In this document: one piece after another, positions 8,373 through 14,986 of the stretch
Numbering within the stretch: the stretch's first letter is position 1
Layout of the letters: each line of letters begins with the position of its first letter
Origin: Methylococcaceae bacterium
GTDB lineage: Bacteria; Pseudomonadota; Gammaproteobacteria; Methylococcales; Methylomonadaceae
Direction: 5' to 3'
Length of the DNA stretch: 14,986 nucleotides
Assembly: GCA_947484105.1 (NCBI GenBank)
Contig: CANKON010000008.1
Location: 1 to 14,986 of the forward strand
Translations under genes and position numbers: made by a program
Notes under the pieces: model-generated
What the model was told of the DNA's origin: nothing
Seen by the model: only the letters and a program-made list of their open reading frames with translations
The model's database searches: none

Positions 8373-9605
8373 TTAAACCGCTAACATTTCAATTTGATCT
8401 ACCAACACGCCTGCGGCAAGTTCCAAACCTTGTTTATAAAATTGGCTTGCGGCATTCGCATCGCCTTGTGTCATCGCTAAATCACCCAACAAACGATAAC
8501 TTTGCACATTCGGTTCGAGCGTAATACTTTGTTGCAAATAACGTTGGGCTTTGGCGTAATCCATACGTTGTCCGCTTAATTTCCCCAATACCATTAACAA
8601 AACAGAATCGTCTGAGTGACCAATCAACCAACGCTCTGCATTTTCAAGCTGCAACACAGGATCCATCGATTGAATGTTGCCAAACAAAATTAACAACGTG
8701 TCGTTCCAGTTTGAAGATAAATTTTTCACTAATTCATCTTCAATTTCTGCCCCTGAACCGACCTCAATCATCGCTGCAAAATAAATCGCTGCTACGCCAC
8801 GCATAACTTTAATTGACAACGGCATTTCTGCCCACAGCGTTTGCAACGCATTTTTGTCTTTTTGCTCGGCGGCTTGTCTAAGTAAATTGCTAAAAACTTC
8901 GGTTTCAATCAATTTAACTTCGGCTTCAACTAGCACTTTGTGTGTATTAAGCGAAGGAATCAATGACCGCAACGCCTCCCAATCACCCAATTTTTGATAC
9001 GTTAAATGTAATAAACGTAAAACATTTGCTTGTGTTGGATTGATTGAATGCAAACGCGTCAGAGTTTCCAAGGCTTCAGTATATTGTTGCCCCGATAAAT
9101 TTAATTCAGCTTGTGTCAAGCCCACCGCAATTTCTGCATCGTCGCCATATTCAGCAGCAAATTGTAAGTACTCATCACGCTTATCAAATGCGCCGCGCGA
9201 TTGAGCTGCTCTGGCAGCCGTTAAATAATGAATCAACGGTGCGCCACTGTGTGAAGCGTGCTTGATTAAAATATTTTCAGCATTTTCCCAATTGCCTTCA
9301 GCAGAATCGACTAAACCTTTGATTAACGCTTGTTGAGAAATGTTGAGTTTGTTATTAGCTACTCGTTTTTTAATTTGTTTAGGTAATCGAAATGACCAAC
9401 CTAGTAATCGAAAACTAAAGTACAGCATGAAAAATAAGGCGACTAGTATCCCTAAAAATACGAATAACGAGGTTTCAATCGTCCATTGTTCAATGCCAAT
9501 TAAGACATAACCCGCACTGTTTAAATGTGTCAGAAACTGGCTGCCGATGTAACCTGCATAACTCAATCCACCCAAAATCACTAATAGAAAAAGCATTTTT
9601 TTCAT
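8373..9605 (-). CDS. hemY: HemY-type inner-membrane TPR protein
   Basis: This is the gammaproteobacterial HemY of the hemCDXY cluster, a membrane protein with a TPR region whose exact role in heme synthesis is not settled. It is unrelated to the Bacillus HemY oxidase. The 410 residues show two N-terminal transmembrane helices (about 4-26 and 46-70). A HemY_N-type block (QQALIKGLVDSAEGNWENAE) comes next, followed by TPR-like helical pairs through the C-terminus (QRYLQQSITLEPNVQSYRLL, GDANAASQFYKQGLELA). E. coli HemY is 398 residues. ATG at 9605 is preceded by AGAGAATTCATC; hemX ends 11 bases upstream. The downstream lipoprotein gene follows after 2 bases. Naming rests on the N-terminal architecture plus synteny with hemX, hemD and hemC. 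Confidence 0.93.
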   Translation of the reverse strand: MKKMLFLLVILGGLSYAGYIGSQFLTHLNSAGYVLIGIEQWTIETSLFVFLGILVALFFMLYFSFRLLGWSFRLPKQIKKRVANNKLNISQQALIKGLVDSAEGNWENAENILIKHASHSGAPLIHYLTAARAAQSRGAFDKRDEYLQFAAEYGDDAEIAVGLTQAELNLSGQQYTEALETLTRLHSINPTQANVLRLLHLTYQKLGDWEALRSLIPSLNTHKVLVEAEVKLIETEVFSNLLRQAAEQKDKNALQTLWAEMPLSIKVMRGVAAIYFAAMIEVGSGAEIEDELVKNLSSNWNDTLLILFGNIQSMDPVLQLENAERWLIGHSDDSVLLMVLGKLSGQRMDYAKAQRYLQQSITLEPNVQSYRLLGDLAMTQGDANAASQFYKQGLELAAGVLVDQIEMLAV

Positions 9606-9616
9606 GATGAATTCTC

Positions 9617-10777
9617 TTATTGTTGCGCGGGGGCGGTTTCATTTTCGGTTTTTACAGCCGAGGTATTTGATAAGGCTTTGTCGGTTTCGATTCGCAATTT
9701 TGTAATGTCTCGCAACATTTTTAACGACAAACTAATATCAGGAAACTGTGTGCGAATCCGAACGTCTGTCAATTTTTCAAGTGCTGCTAAAAAGTGATTA
9801 GCTTCTTTTTCTTTGGCAAAATTACCCAAAATCCATTTTTGCGTATCCGCTAAACTTTTTTGGAAAAGATCGTCATTTTGTTGGACAAGCGCAATTTTGA
9901 TAATTTCCAATTTTACACGCAACTGTTCACGAATAAATTGGGCTTGTTCGGGCGTTAAAATTTCATCAACATGCTGTTGAACATGGCGAATTGTCACCAT
10001 TGTTTCTAATTGTCCGATCAAATCTTTGGGATCTTTTTTAGCTTCTGGGACAGTTTTAACCGTTTCATTTTTACCCGCATACGGCAATAACAATGTGAGC
10101 GAGTCAACTTGTGATTCTAAATTTTGTAAATCCGCATAAACGCCTACGATGTCAGCAGCATTTATTTTGCTCATCGCTGAAATATCTTTAGCGAGTTGTT
10201 CGCGTACCTTATAAGCCGCCGCATCGCCACTTTCACGCAACCTTTGATCCGCTGCTTCCAGTGCTTCCATCGTGGTGTTCACGTCGCCCATCAACAGCAA
10301 TCGTTGATTTGCCACGCTCAATAAATACTCGGCATCCGCTAGCAACCAATCGCCGCGTGTTTTACCTAATTGACGTTGTAATTTTTGGATTTCTTCAAGC
10401 AATTCTTTGCGCGTTGCGTCTAATTTTTCACCGTGTAATTTTGAAAAATCCGTCACAGTATTGTTGAAATGTGCTTCTTTGTTGCCAACCTCAGTTTGAA
10501 CAGCCGCAAGTTGCGACTGAATTGCTGCAAGTTGTGATTGATAATCGCTAATTTGTTGTGATACCGCGCCTTTAACTTCGCCGCCTAAACCTTCTTGTTT
10601 ATCGCGTAATTGCGAAAGAAAATAATAGCCAGCGCCTGTGACAATAGCTATAACTAGCAAAATGATTAAGCCAAACCAAAATCCGCTACGAGAATGCTTG
10701 ACTTCTTGCGATGTTTCTTTGGTGGGTTGTTGTTCAACGATTATTTGTTGTTCAACCGATTCAATCAATTCAGCCAC
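9617..10777 (-). CDS. hemX: HemX-type membrane protein
   Basis: HemX is a bitopic inner-membrane protein of the hemCDXY operon. Databases often call it uroporphyrinogen-III C-methyltransferase, yet no methylase domain is visible here, so that label should not be trusted. The 386 residues comprise a short cytoplasmic N-terminus and one transmembrane helix (about 32-54). A coiled coil follows (about 75-140, with the near-repeat SQLAAIQSQLAAVQTE). The large periplasmic HemX domain includes RGDWLLADAEYLLSVANQRL, the best-conserved family block. E. coli HemX is 393 residues. The start is GTG at 10777, with GGGGA 7 bases upstream, and it overlaps the hemD stop by 8 bases. hemY follows after 11 bases. 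Confidence 0.94.
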   Translation of the reverse strand: MAELIESVEQQIIVEQQPTKETSQEVKHSRSGFWFGLIILLVIAIVTGAGYYFLSQLRDKQEGLGGEVKGAVSQQISDYQSQLAAIQSQLAAVQTEVGNKEAHFNNTVTDFSKLHGEKLDATRKELLEEIQKLQRQLGKTRGDWLLADAEYLLSVANQRLLLMGDVNTTMEALEAADQRLRESGDAAAYKVREQLAKDISAMSKINAADIVGVYADLQNLESQVDSLTLLLPYAGKNETVKTVPEAKKDPKDLIGQLETMVTIRHVQQHVDEILTPEQAQFIREQLRVKLEIIKIALVQQNDDLFQKSLADTQKWILGNFAKEKEANHFLAALEKLTDVRIRTQFPDISLSLKMLRDITKLRIETDKALSNTSAVKTENETAPAQQ

Positions 10778-11546
10778 TGTATTCCCCGTTTATTATTGTC
10801 GTTATTGTTTTAAGAATTGCGTCATCTGACGGCATTTGTGCGAGGGCGACAGTTTCAAAGCCTAAACTTTTTGCGATGGTTTGAATGCGCTCACTAACTA
10901 CTATTAAAGGTATTTTTTTTAACAAATCGTGTTGCGATTCTGGCAACATTTCCACTAAATTTTGTATGGCTTCGCCGCTAGTTATCGTTATTAAATCTAA
11001 GTGTTTCTTCGTAATTAACTGCAAAACATTTGTACAATCAATTTCAGGTATTTCACGGCGATAAACGTCTTGATAATTGACATTCGCACCACGTCTTTTC
11101 AATGTATCGGCTAACGTTTCGCGCCCATTTTCGCCCCGAATGATCACAATTTTTTTTTGAGAAACGTCTTGCAATGCCTCGAGATTCAATAATGCTTCGC
11201 TATTATAACCATGTGCTGGCATTAAATCGACGTTCAAACCTGCCGTTGTTAAGGCTTGTGCGGTTGCTTTGCCAATTGCTAAACAGTTTTTTGTTTTCAA
11301 GTCGCACATTTTAGCATCATCCAACTGTGAACAATAATAATGCACTGCATTTGTACTGGTAAAAATAAACCAATCCGCTTTCGTTAAATAATGTTCGATT
11401 TCGTCTCTTTTTAAAATTAGCGGGATAATTTCTAACGTCGGAAAACGAATGGGAATGCCGTTATTTTCGCGAATTAACAAACATAATTTTTCAGCTTGAT
11501 GTACGGGGCGTGTCACTAAAATGTGAACTTTTTTTAAATCAGCCAT
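10770..11546 (-). CDS. hemD: Uroporphyrinogen-III synthase
   Basis: HemD cyclises hydroxymethylbilane, the HemC product, to uroporphyrinogen III with inversion of ring D, the branch-point precursor of heme, siroheme and cobalamin. The 258-residue protein has the expected two-lobed family layout. It opens with ILVTRP, then shows FPTLEIIPL, the [10 protein letters not shown] block, and in the second lobe [15 protein letters not shown]. The family is poorly conserved overall, so synteny matters: hemC lies directly upstream and hemX downstream. I chose ATG at 11546, which gives [18 protein letters not shown] three bases earlier is possible but unneeded. It overlaps hemC by 8 bases (ATGGCTGA) and hemX by 8 bases (GTGGCTGA). 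E. coli HemD is 246 residues. Confidence 0.94.
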   Translation of the reverse strand: MADLKKVHILVTRPVHQAEKLCLLIRENNGIPIRFPTLEIIPLILKRDEIEHYLTKADWFIFTSTNAVHYYCSQLDDAKMCDLKTKNCLAIGKATAQALTTAGLNVDLMPAHGYNSEALLNLEALQDVSQKKIVIIRGENGRETLADTLKRRGANVNYQDVYRREIPEIDCTNVLQLITKKHLDLITITSGEAIQNLVEMLPESQHDLLKKIPLIVVSERIQTIAKSLGFETVALAQMPSDDAILKTITTIINGEYSG

Positions 11547-12459
11547 CAATTAACGCTTTCAAAATTTCGGCCGCGCCTTGTTTGAGTAAATCCTCTGCAA
11601 TGTTTTCACCGACTTCAACAGTAGACAAACCACGTTGTTCAGCGCGATAAATCACGCTGCCATCTGGATTCCCTACTAACGCACGCATGAAAATTTCGCC
11701 ATTTTCTAACTGAGCAAAACCAGCAATGGGAACTTGGCAACCGCCGTTTAATTTTGCATTCATAGTGCGTTCAGCAGTCACGCAAACCGCCGTGGTTTCA
11801 TGGTGCAAGGCTTTTAACATTTCGTTAATTTCAACGTCATCAACTCGACATTCGATGCCAATCGCGCCCTGTCCGCAAGCAGGTAAACTAATTTCAGTTG
11901 GCAAGCTTTGACGAATTCGCTCGCCCATTCCTAAACGCTTCAAACCTGCCGAAGCGAGAATAATCGCGTCATAATCCCCTGCATCAAGTTTCGCCAAGCG
12001 CGTATTCACATTGCCGCGCAACGACAAAATTTCAGCATTTGGAAAACGGGTTTTAATTTGACATTGACGACGCAAACTCGACGTGCCAATTCGGGCGTTT
12101 TCGGGTAAATCATCAAGGTTTTGATAATAATTCGATACAAACGCATCGGTCGGATCTTCACGTTCCAAAATCGCCGCAAGATGCAAACCTTCTGGGAATT
12201 CAATTGGCACGTCTTTCATGGAATGCACTGCAATATCGGCATTGCCTTCGAGCATTCCTTGTTCGAGTTCTTTGACAAATAGACCTTTACCACCAATTTT
12301 GGCAAGTGGCGCATCGAGAATTTTATCGCCGCGAGTCACCATTTTAACAAGTTCAGTTTGAATGTTTGGAAACGCCTGTTGCAAAAGCGTGGCAACGTGT
12401 TCGGCTTGCCAGAGAGCTAAAGGACTTTGACGGGTGGCAATTCGGATAGTTTTAATCAC
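11539..12459 (-). CDS. hemC: Hydroxymethylbilane synthase (porphobilinogen deaminase)
   Basis: HemC polymerises four porphobilinogens into hydroxymethylbilane in the cytoplasm. The 306-residue protein carries the family motifs in order: [15 protein letters not shown] near the N-terminus, [13 protein letters not shown] (54-66), HSMKDVP with catalytic Asp83, [10 protein letters not shown] (125-134) and [26 protein letters not shown] contains Cys241, which holds the dipyrromethane cofactor (Cys242 in E. coli). All key residues are intact. The start is GTG at 12459; there is no upstream in-frame ATG and no clear ribosome site, so translation initiation may be weak. It is the first gene of the long minus-strand string and faces moaC across a 136-base divergent gap. 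Confidence 0.97.
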   Translation of the reverse strand: MIKTIRIATRQSPLALWQAEHVATLLQQAFPNIQTELVKMVTRGDKILDAPLAKIGGKGLFVKELEQGMLEGNADIAVHSMKDVPIEFPEGLHLAAILEREDPTDAFVSNYYQNLDDLPENARIGTSSLRRQCQIKTRFPNAEILSLRGNVNTRLAKLDAGDYDAIILASAGLKRLGMGERIRQSLPTEISLPACGQGAIGIECRVDDVEINEMLKALHHETTAVCVTAERTMNAKLNGGCQVPIAGFAQLENGEIFMRALVGNPDGSVIYRAEQRGLSTVEVGENIAEDLLKQGAAEILKALIDG

Positions 12460-12484
12460 AAAATTAAATAGTTGGAAGTTAAAA

Positions 12485-12490
12485 ATTATC
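12485..12490 (-). promoter_or_regulatory. Possible -10 element for hemC
   Basis: GATAAT on the minus strand (five of six consensus positions) sits 25 bases before the hemC GTG. The hexamer 17 bases upstream (TTTAGG) is a poor -35. If used, the mRNA leader would be short, about 20 bases, in line with the lack of a clear ribosome site. Weak call. Confidence 0.3.
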
Positions 12491-12539
12491 GAAAGTTTAG
12501 CGTAAATCCTAAATTTCGTCGAAGGTTAAGTCGGTTGCA

Positions 12540-12568
12540 TTTACAATTACGAACACACTTTGCAAAAT
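12540..12568 (+). promoter_or_regulatory. Possible moaC-lpxD promoter
   Basis: TTTACA (12540-12545) and CAAAAT (12563-12568) are spaced by 17 bases on the plus strand and end 27 bases before the moaC ATG. Both hexamers deviate from consensus, so this is a weak candidate, supported mainly by position in the divergent gap. Confidence 0.3.
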
Positions 12569-12595
12569 ACAAAAATTACTTTTAAAAGGATAATG

Positions 12596-13084
12596 ATGAC
12601 AATTCCCGACTTTACACATTTTAACGCGGCAGGTGAGGCGCACATGGTCGATGTGGGTAACAAAAAATTCACGCATCGCATCGCCGTAACAGAAGGTTTT
12701 ATTTCATTGCAACCTGCAACGTTAGCCATGATTTTAGAGGGCGGACACAAAAAAGGTGACGTGCTAGGAATTGCTCGAATTGCAGGGATTATGGCGAGTA
12801 AGCGCACGGCTGATTTGATTCCACTTTGTCATCCTTTATCTTTGACACACGTTGAAGTTGCGTTAATTCCCGAACCTGAAAAAAATCGAATTCGCTGTCA
12901 AACTACCGCAAAGACACTTGGGCAAACGGGAGTGGAAATGGAAGCCTTAACCGCGACGCAAATCTCGCTGTTGACCATTTACGATATGTGCAAAGCGGTT
13001 GATCGTGGCATGGTCATTGAGGGAGTGCGATTGTTGGAAAAATCTGGTGGGAAATCGGGGCTTTGGCGTACTGACACAATTTAG
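12596..13084 (+). CDS. moaC: Cyclic pyranopterin monophosphate synthase MoaC
   Basis: MoaC acts after MoaA in molybdenum cofactor synthesis, converting the 3',8-cyclo-GTP intermediate to cyclic pyranopterin monophosphate. The 162-residue protein (E. coli 161) begins with the typical [14 protein letters not shown]. It contains [19 protein letters not shown], the LCHP motif (77-80), GVEMEALTA (112-120) and [11 protein letters not shown] (129-139), so all active-site blocks are present. I chose ATG at 12596, five bases after AAGGA. The adjacent ATG at 12593 is only two bases away from it, and a 12560 start lacks family character. lpxD follows after 22 bases. None of the other moa or moe genes is present here, so moaC is separated from its pathway partners. 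Confidence 0.97.
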   Translation: MTIPDFTHFNAAGEAHMVDVGNKKFTHRIAVTEGFISLQPATLAMILEGGHKKGDVLGIARIAGIMASKRTADLIPLCHPLSLTHVEVALIPEPEKNRIRCQTTAKTLGQTGVEMEALTATQISLLTIYDMCKAVDRGMVIEGVRLLEKSGGKSGLWRTDTI

Positions 13085-13106
13085 TTTTTAAACGAGGGAA
13101 ATCAAA

Positions 13107-14147
13107 ATGGCAATGACAATTAAAGAATTAGCAGCAATTTGTGACGCGACAATGGAAGGCGGTGACTCAAGCCAAACTTTAACTGCGGCAAACGATATTA
13201 CGTCTGCAAAAAATGGACAAGTCACGCAATTAACGCAGGCGCGTTATCGGCATTGTTTGAAAGAATCCGCCGCTTCGGCGTGCTTTATTGCGTCAGATTT
13301 TGAAATTCAAGACGTGCCTGAATCGTTAGTTTTATTGCGTTGTGTCGATCCTGAAATGGCATTTATCAAAGCCGTGGAATTGTTATCATCGCCTGTAAAA
13401 TATGCCGCGATTATTTCGTCGCAAGCGGTGATTTCAGACAATGCAATTTTGCCTGAAAATTGCCATATTGGAGCATTTGCAGTCATTAACGACGGCGTTC
13501 AAATTGGCGAAAGCAGTGAAATTTTGGCAGGCGTTTATGTTGGGCAAAATGTCAAAATCGGTAAAAATTGCCGTATTTACCCGTATGCTGTGATTTACGA
13601 CAGCGTCGAAATAGGTGATAACGTCACCATTCATTCGGGATCGGTTATTGGTGCGGATGGTTTTGGCTATAAATTCCGAAATGGTCAACACATTAAAGTT
13701 CCACAAATTGGCAATGTGGTGATAGGTGATAACGTCGAAATTGGTGCAAATACTTGTGTGGATCGTGGCGCGTTAGGCAGTACAGCAATTGGTGCGGGCA
13801 GTAAAATCGATAATTTAGTTCAAATTGGACACAACAACAAAATCGGACAGCACGTTATTGTTTGCGGTCAAACGGGAATTTCGGGATCGTGTACGATTGA
13901 AAATTATGCGATTTTAGCAGGAAGTGCAGGAATTGCCGATCACGTCAAAATTGGGCAAGGTGCTGTGGTAATGGCGCGTGCTGGCGTGGCAAATGATGTT
14001 GCAGCGAAAACGCAGGTTTTTGGAAGTCCTGCAAAGGAAAAGCGTGTTGCATACCGTGAGCAAGTGGCAATCAGTCAATTGCCCGATTTAATAAAAACGA
14101 TTAAGCAACTGGAAGCACGTTTAGTGCAATTAGAATCAAAAAGTTAA
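13107..14147 (+). CDS. lpxD: UDP-3-O-acylglucosamine N-acyltransferase LpxD
   Basis: LpxD transfers a 3-hydroxyacyl chain from acyl carrier protein to UDP-3-O-acylglucosamine, the third step of lipid A synthesis. The 346-residue protein (E. coli 341) has an N-terminal uridine-binding domain (1-100). A left-handed beta-helix of hexapeptide repeats follows (about 105-300), with GADGFGYKF (182-190), [12 protein letters not shown] and [12 protein letters not shown], where His242 aligns with the catalytic His239 of E. coli. The C-terminal helix (about 315-345) looks like a trimer-forming coil. ATG at 13107 has GAGGG 8 bases upstream. It is not in the usual bamA-skp-lpxD-fabZ-lpxA cluster but behind moaC. 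From memory, [20 protein letters not shown] and [18 protein letters not shown] resemble LpxD proteins of planctomycetes and relatives more than the enterobacterial form; it could be a second copy. Confidence 0.93.
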   Translation: MAMTIKELAAICDATMEGGDSSQTLTAANDITSAKNGQVTQLTQARYRHCLKESAASACFIASDFEIQDVPESLVLLRCVDPEMAFIKAVELLSSPVKYAAIISSQAVISDNAILPENCHIGAFAVINDGVQIGESSEILAGVYVGQNVKIGKNCRIYPYAVIYDSVEIGDNVTIHSGSVIGADGFGYKFRNGQHIKVPQIGNVVIGDNVEIGANTCVDRGALGSTAIGAGSKIDNLVQIGHNNKIGQHVIVCGQTGISGSCTIENYAILAGSAGIADHVKIGQGAVVMARAGVANDVAAKTQVFGSPAKEKRVAYREQVAISQLPDLIKTIKQLEARLVQLESKS

Positions 14148-14159
14148 ATCCCTAAAGCC

Positions 14160-14200
14160 ACTCAGCCCGACTTTCGGATTTATCAAAAGTCGGGCTGAGT
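14160..14200. repeat. Perfect 15-bp inverted repeat after lpxD
   Basis: Arms 14160-14174 and 14186-14200 are exact reverse complements (ACTCAGCCCGACTTT and its partner) around an 11-base loop, giving a very stable G+C-rich stem in AT-rich surroundings. It lies 12 bases after the lpxD stop and 25 bases before the stop of the convergent small gene. No T-tract touches the stem in either direction; a run of seven Ts begins 13 bases later (14214-14220). It may be a bidirectional terminator or mRNA 3'-end stabiliser, or a copy of a dispersed palindromic (REP-like) element. Confidence 0.8.
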
Positions 14201-14225
14201 CACAACAGTATAATTTTTTTAAAAA

Positions 14226-14414
14226 TTATTCAGTTTTGTTGTTCTGGTGTTTGTTTTCAATTTTTTGGAAAACTTCAGCTTGGCTTTGTGCAACTGCACC
14301 ACTCGCCAAATGTTTAGTTTCATCTGCTTTTAACATCAAAACTAAAACAACAGTAACTGCGATTAAACCACCAATGTAAAACCAAAAATAGTCTTTTTCT
14401 TGTGCTTCTGACAT
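14226..14414 (-). CDS. Small single-pass membrane protein, unknown function
   Basis: I do not recognise this 62-residue protein. ATG at 14414 is preceded by GAGG eight bases upstream, a better start than a longer reading from 14498, whose extra 28 residues look random and overlap the leader. Residues 1-8 are acidic and polar. Residues 9-13 (YFWFY) form an aromatic membrane boundary, and 14-28 complete one transmembrane helix. The tail (30-62) is polar and Gln/Asn/Lys-rich (QKIENKHQNNKTE). No Cys or obvious signal peptidase site is present. Its own promoter and a leader of about 70 bases precede it. It is convergent with lpxD and lies between lpxD and mpl. The membrane helix plus strong ribosome site make it likely to be real; its function cannot be read from the sequence. 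Confidence 0.7.
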   Translation of the reverse strand: MSEAQEKDYFWFYIGGLIAVTVVLVLMLKADETKHLASGAVAQSQAEVFQKIENKHQNNKTE

Positions 14415-14449
14415 CTTTAAATCCTCAAGGTTATTTTTATAATTTTTAT

Positions 14450-14481
14450 CTCTCTTTTTTGGAGAGGTCGCTTCAAACGAC
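14450..14481 (-). promoter_or_regulatory. Two abutting small hairpins in the leader of the small membrane protein
   Basis: On the minus strand a 4-bp stem with 7-base loop (14481-14467, GTCG/CGAC) is directly followed by a 5-bp stem with 7-base loop (14466-14450, CTCTC/GAGAG). They occupy the 5' part of the predicted leader, starting a few bases after the expected transcription start. No T-tract follows, so this is not a terminator. The stems are short and may be fortuitous. Confidence 0.3.
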
Positions 14482-14490
14482 GGGTGTATT

Positions 14491-14518
14491 TTTATCATGA
14501 ATTTAAGTGTCGTGTCAA
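14491..14518 (-). promoter_or_regulatory. Promoter of the small membrane protein gene
   Basis: A perfect -35 box TTGACA (14518-14513, minus strand) is followed after 16 bases by GATAAA (14496-14491), four of six -10 consensus positions. Transcription would start near 14484 and give a leader of about 70 bases before the ATG at 14414. It is the best sigma-70-type promoter in the window and shows that the small gene is probably expressed separately from mpl. Confidence 0.6.
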
Positions 14519-14554
14519 AACCATAATTTGAAAATTGGTATAAATTTTTTTACA

Positions 14555-14986
14555 TCATTCAATTTTATTGACAAAAAGATTCACTAGTTGCGAATGTAGA
14601 CCGCCAAAACTGCCATTGCTCATTACCACAACATGACTGCCATATTGAATTTCATTACGAACTCTAGCCACAATGTCAGGCAATGTTTGGCAAACGATAG
14701 TATTGCTCGCTAACGTCAACGTACTGTGTGAATCTGGCTGATAAATAATCGCCACATCCGCCGCCCGTAATGAAGCAGCTAACGTGTGCTGATGAATGCC
14801 CAAACGCATCGTATTTGAACGCGGCTCAACAATCGCAATAATTTTTTCACTTCCCACACGCTGCCGTAAACCTTCCAATGTCATCGCAATCGCTGTTGGA
14901 TGATGGGCAAAATCGTCGTAAATCGTCACGCCATTTTTCGATGAAAGCACTTCCATTCGACGTTTTACGTTTTGAAAATTCGATAA
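14555..14986 (-). CDS. mpl: Murein tripeptide ligase Mpl, 3' part (start beyond right edge)
   Basis: Mpl recycles cell-wall material by ligating the recovered tripeptide L-Ala-gamma-D-Glu-meso-Dap to UDP-N-acetylmuramate. The 143 codons visible are the C-terminal Mur ligase domain of a protein usually about 457 residues long. The frame is open to the window edge and begins SNFQNVKRRMEV, the normal entry to this domain. It then shows VTIYDDFAHHPTAI, the family signature, followed by IIAIVEPRSNTMRLG and VVVMSNGSFGGLHSQL. The EPRSNTM block and the HHPTAI motif separate it from MurC, which it otherwise resembles. No terminator is seen after its TGA; the promoter of the small membrane gene lies 37 to 64 bases downstream. 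Confidence 0.95.
   Translation of the reverse strand, partial: LSNFQNVKRRMEVLSSKNGVTIYDDFAHHPTAIAMTLEGLRQRVGSEKIIAIVEPRSNTMRLGIHQHTLAASLRAADVAIIYQPDSHSTLTLASNTIVCQTLPDIVARVRNEIQYGSHVVVMSNGSFGGLHSQLVNLFVNKIE

Noticed and set aside
13611-13736. Exact 15-base direct repeat inside lpxD (13611-13625 and 13722-13736).
   Set aside because: It encodes the same residues (IGDNV) in the hexapeptide repeats of the beta-helix, so it is explained by the protein fold.
14415-14498. N-terminal extension of the small membrane protein by 28 residues.
   Set aside because: It overlaps the predicted leader and starts about 14 bases past the promoter -10; the internal ATG at 14414 has a clear GAGG site and gives a cleaner protein.

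Overview
The window is an ordinary-looking piece of chromosome from a Gram-negative gammaproteobacterium. The evidence is lipid A synthesis (lpxD), the BAM-complex lipoprotein bamB, peptidoglycan recycling (mpl), gammaproteobacterial hemX/hemY, a fused rlmKL, and the hisZ-purA pairing known from Pseudomonas-like genomes. Base composition is AT-rich (about 40% G+C by eye), with frequent GTG starts. The genus cannot be fixed from the sequence alone; an AT-rich lineage such as Thiotrichales or Methylococcales is only a guess. I see no prophage, insertion sequence, CRISPR array or defence island.

Layout from left to right. (1) 1-1840, minus strand: purA (5' part only, cut by the left edge), preceded by hisZ. 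(2) 1982-4207, minus: rlmKL, a two-domain 23S rRNA methyltransferase. (3) 4244-4372, minus: tRNA-Leu(UAA) with a clear intrinsic terminator, then a 289-base gap with no convincing gene. (4) 4662-12459, minus: a tight eight-gene string, in transcription order hemC, hemD, hemX, hemY, a small unknown lipoprotein gene, yfgM-like, bamB, der. Junctions overlap or are separated by at most 69 bases, so it reads like one long operon joining early tetrapyrrole synthesis to outer-membrane assembly and ribosome assembly. (5) 12460-12595: divergent control region. (6) 12596-14147, plus strand: moaC then lpxD, 22 bases apart, followed by a perfect 15-bp stem. (7) 14226-14414, minus: a 62-residue single-pass membrane protein with its own promoter. 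(8) 14555-14986, minus: the 3' part of mpl, cut by the right edge.

Working together: HemC and HemD convert porphobilinogen to uroporphyrinogen III. HemX and HemY are inner-membrane proteins that accompany them in many gammaproteobacteria. YfgM (at the SecYEG translocon), BamB (outer-membrane protein insertion) and Der (50S maturation) form the conserved yfgM-bamB-der block, here without the usual hisS in front. MoaC belongs to molybdopterin synthesis and LpxD to lipid A synthesis; their pairing is unusual.

No new defence or mobile system is evident. The most worthwhile leads are the out-of-context lpxD, whose sequence looks unlike the enterobacterial type; the uncharacterised lipoprotein embedded between hemY and yfgM; the small membrane protein with a structured leader; and the 15-bp stem after lpxD.
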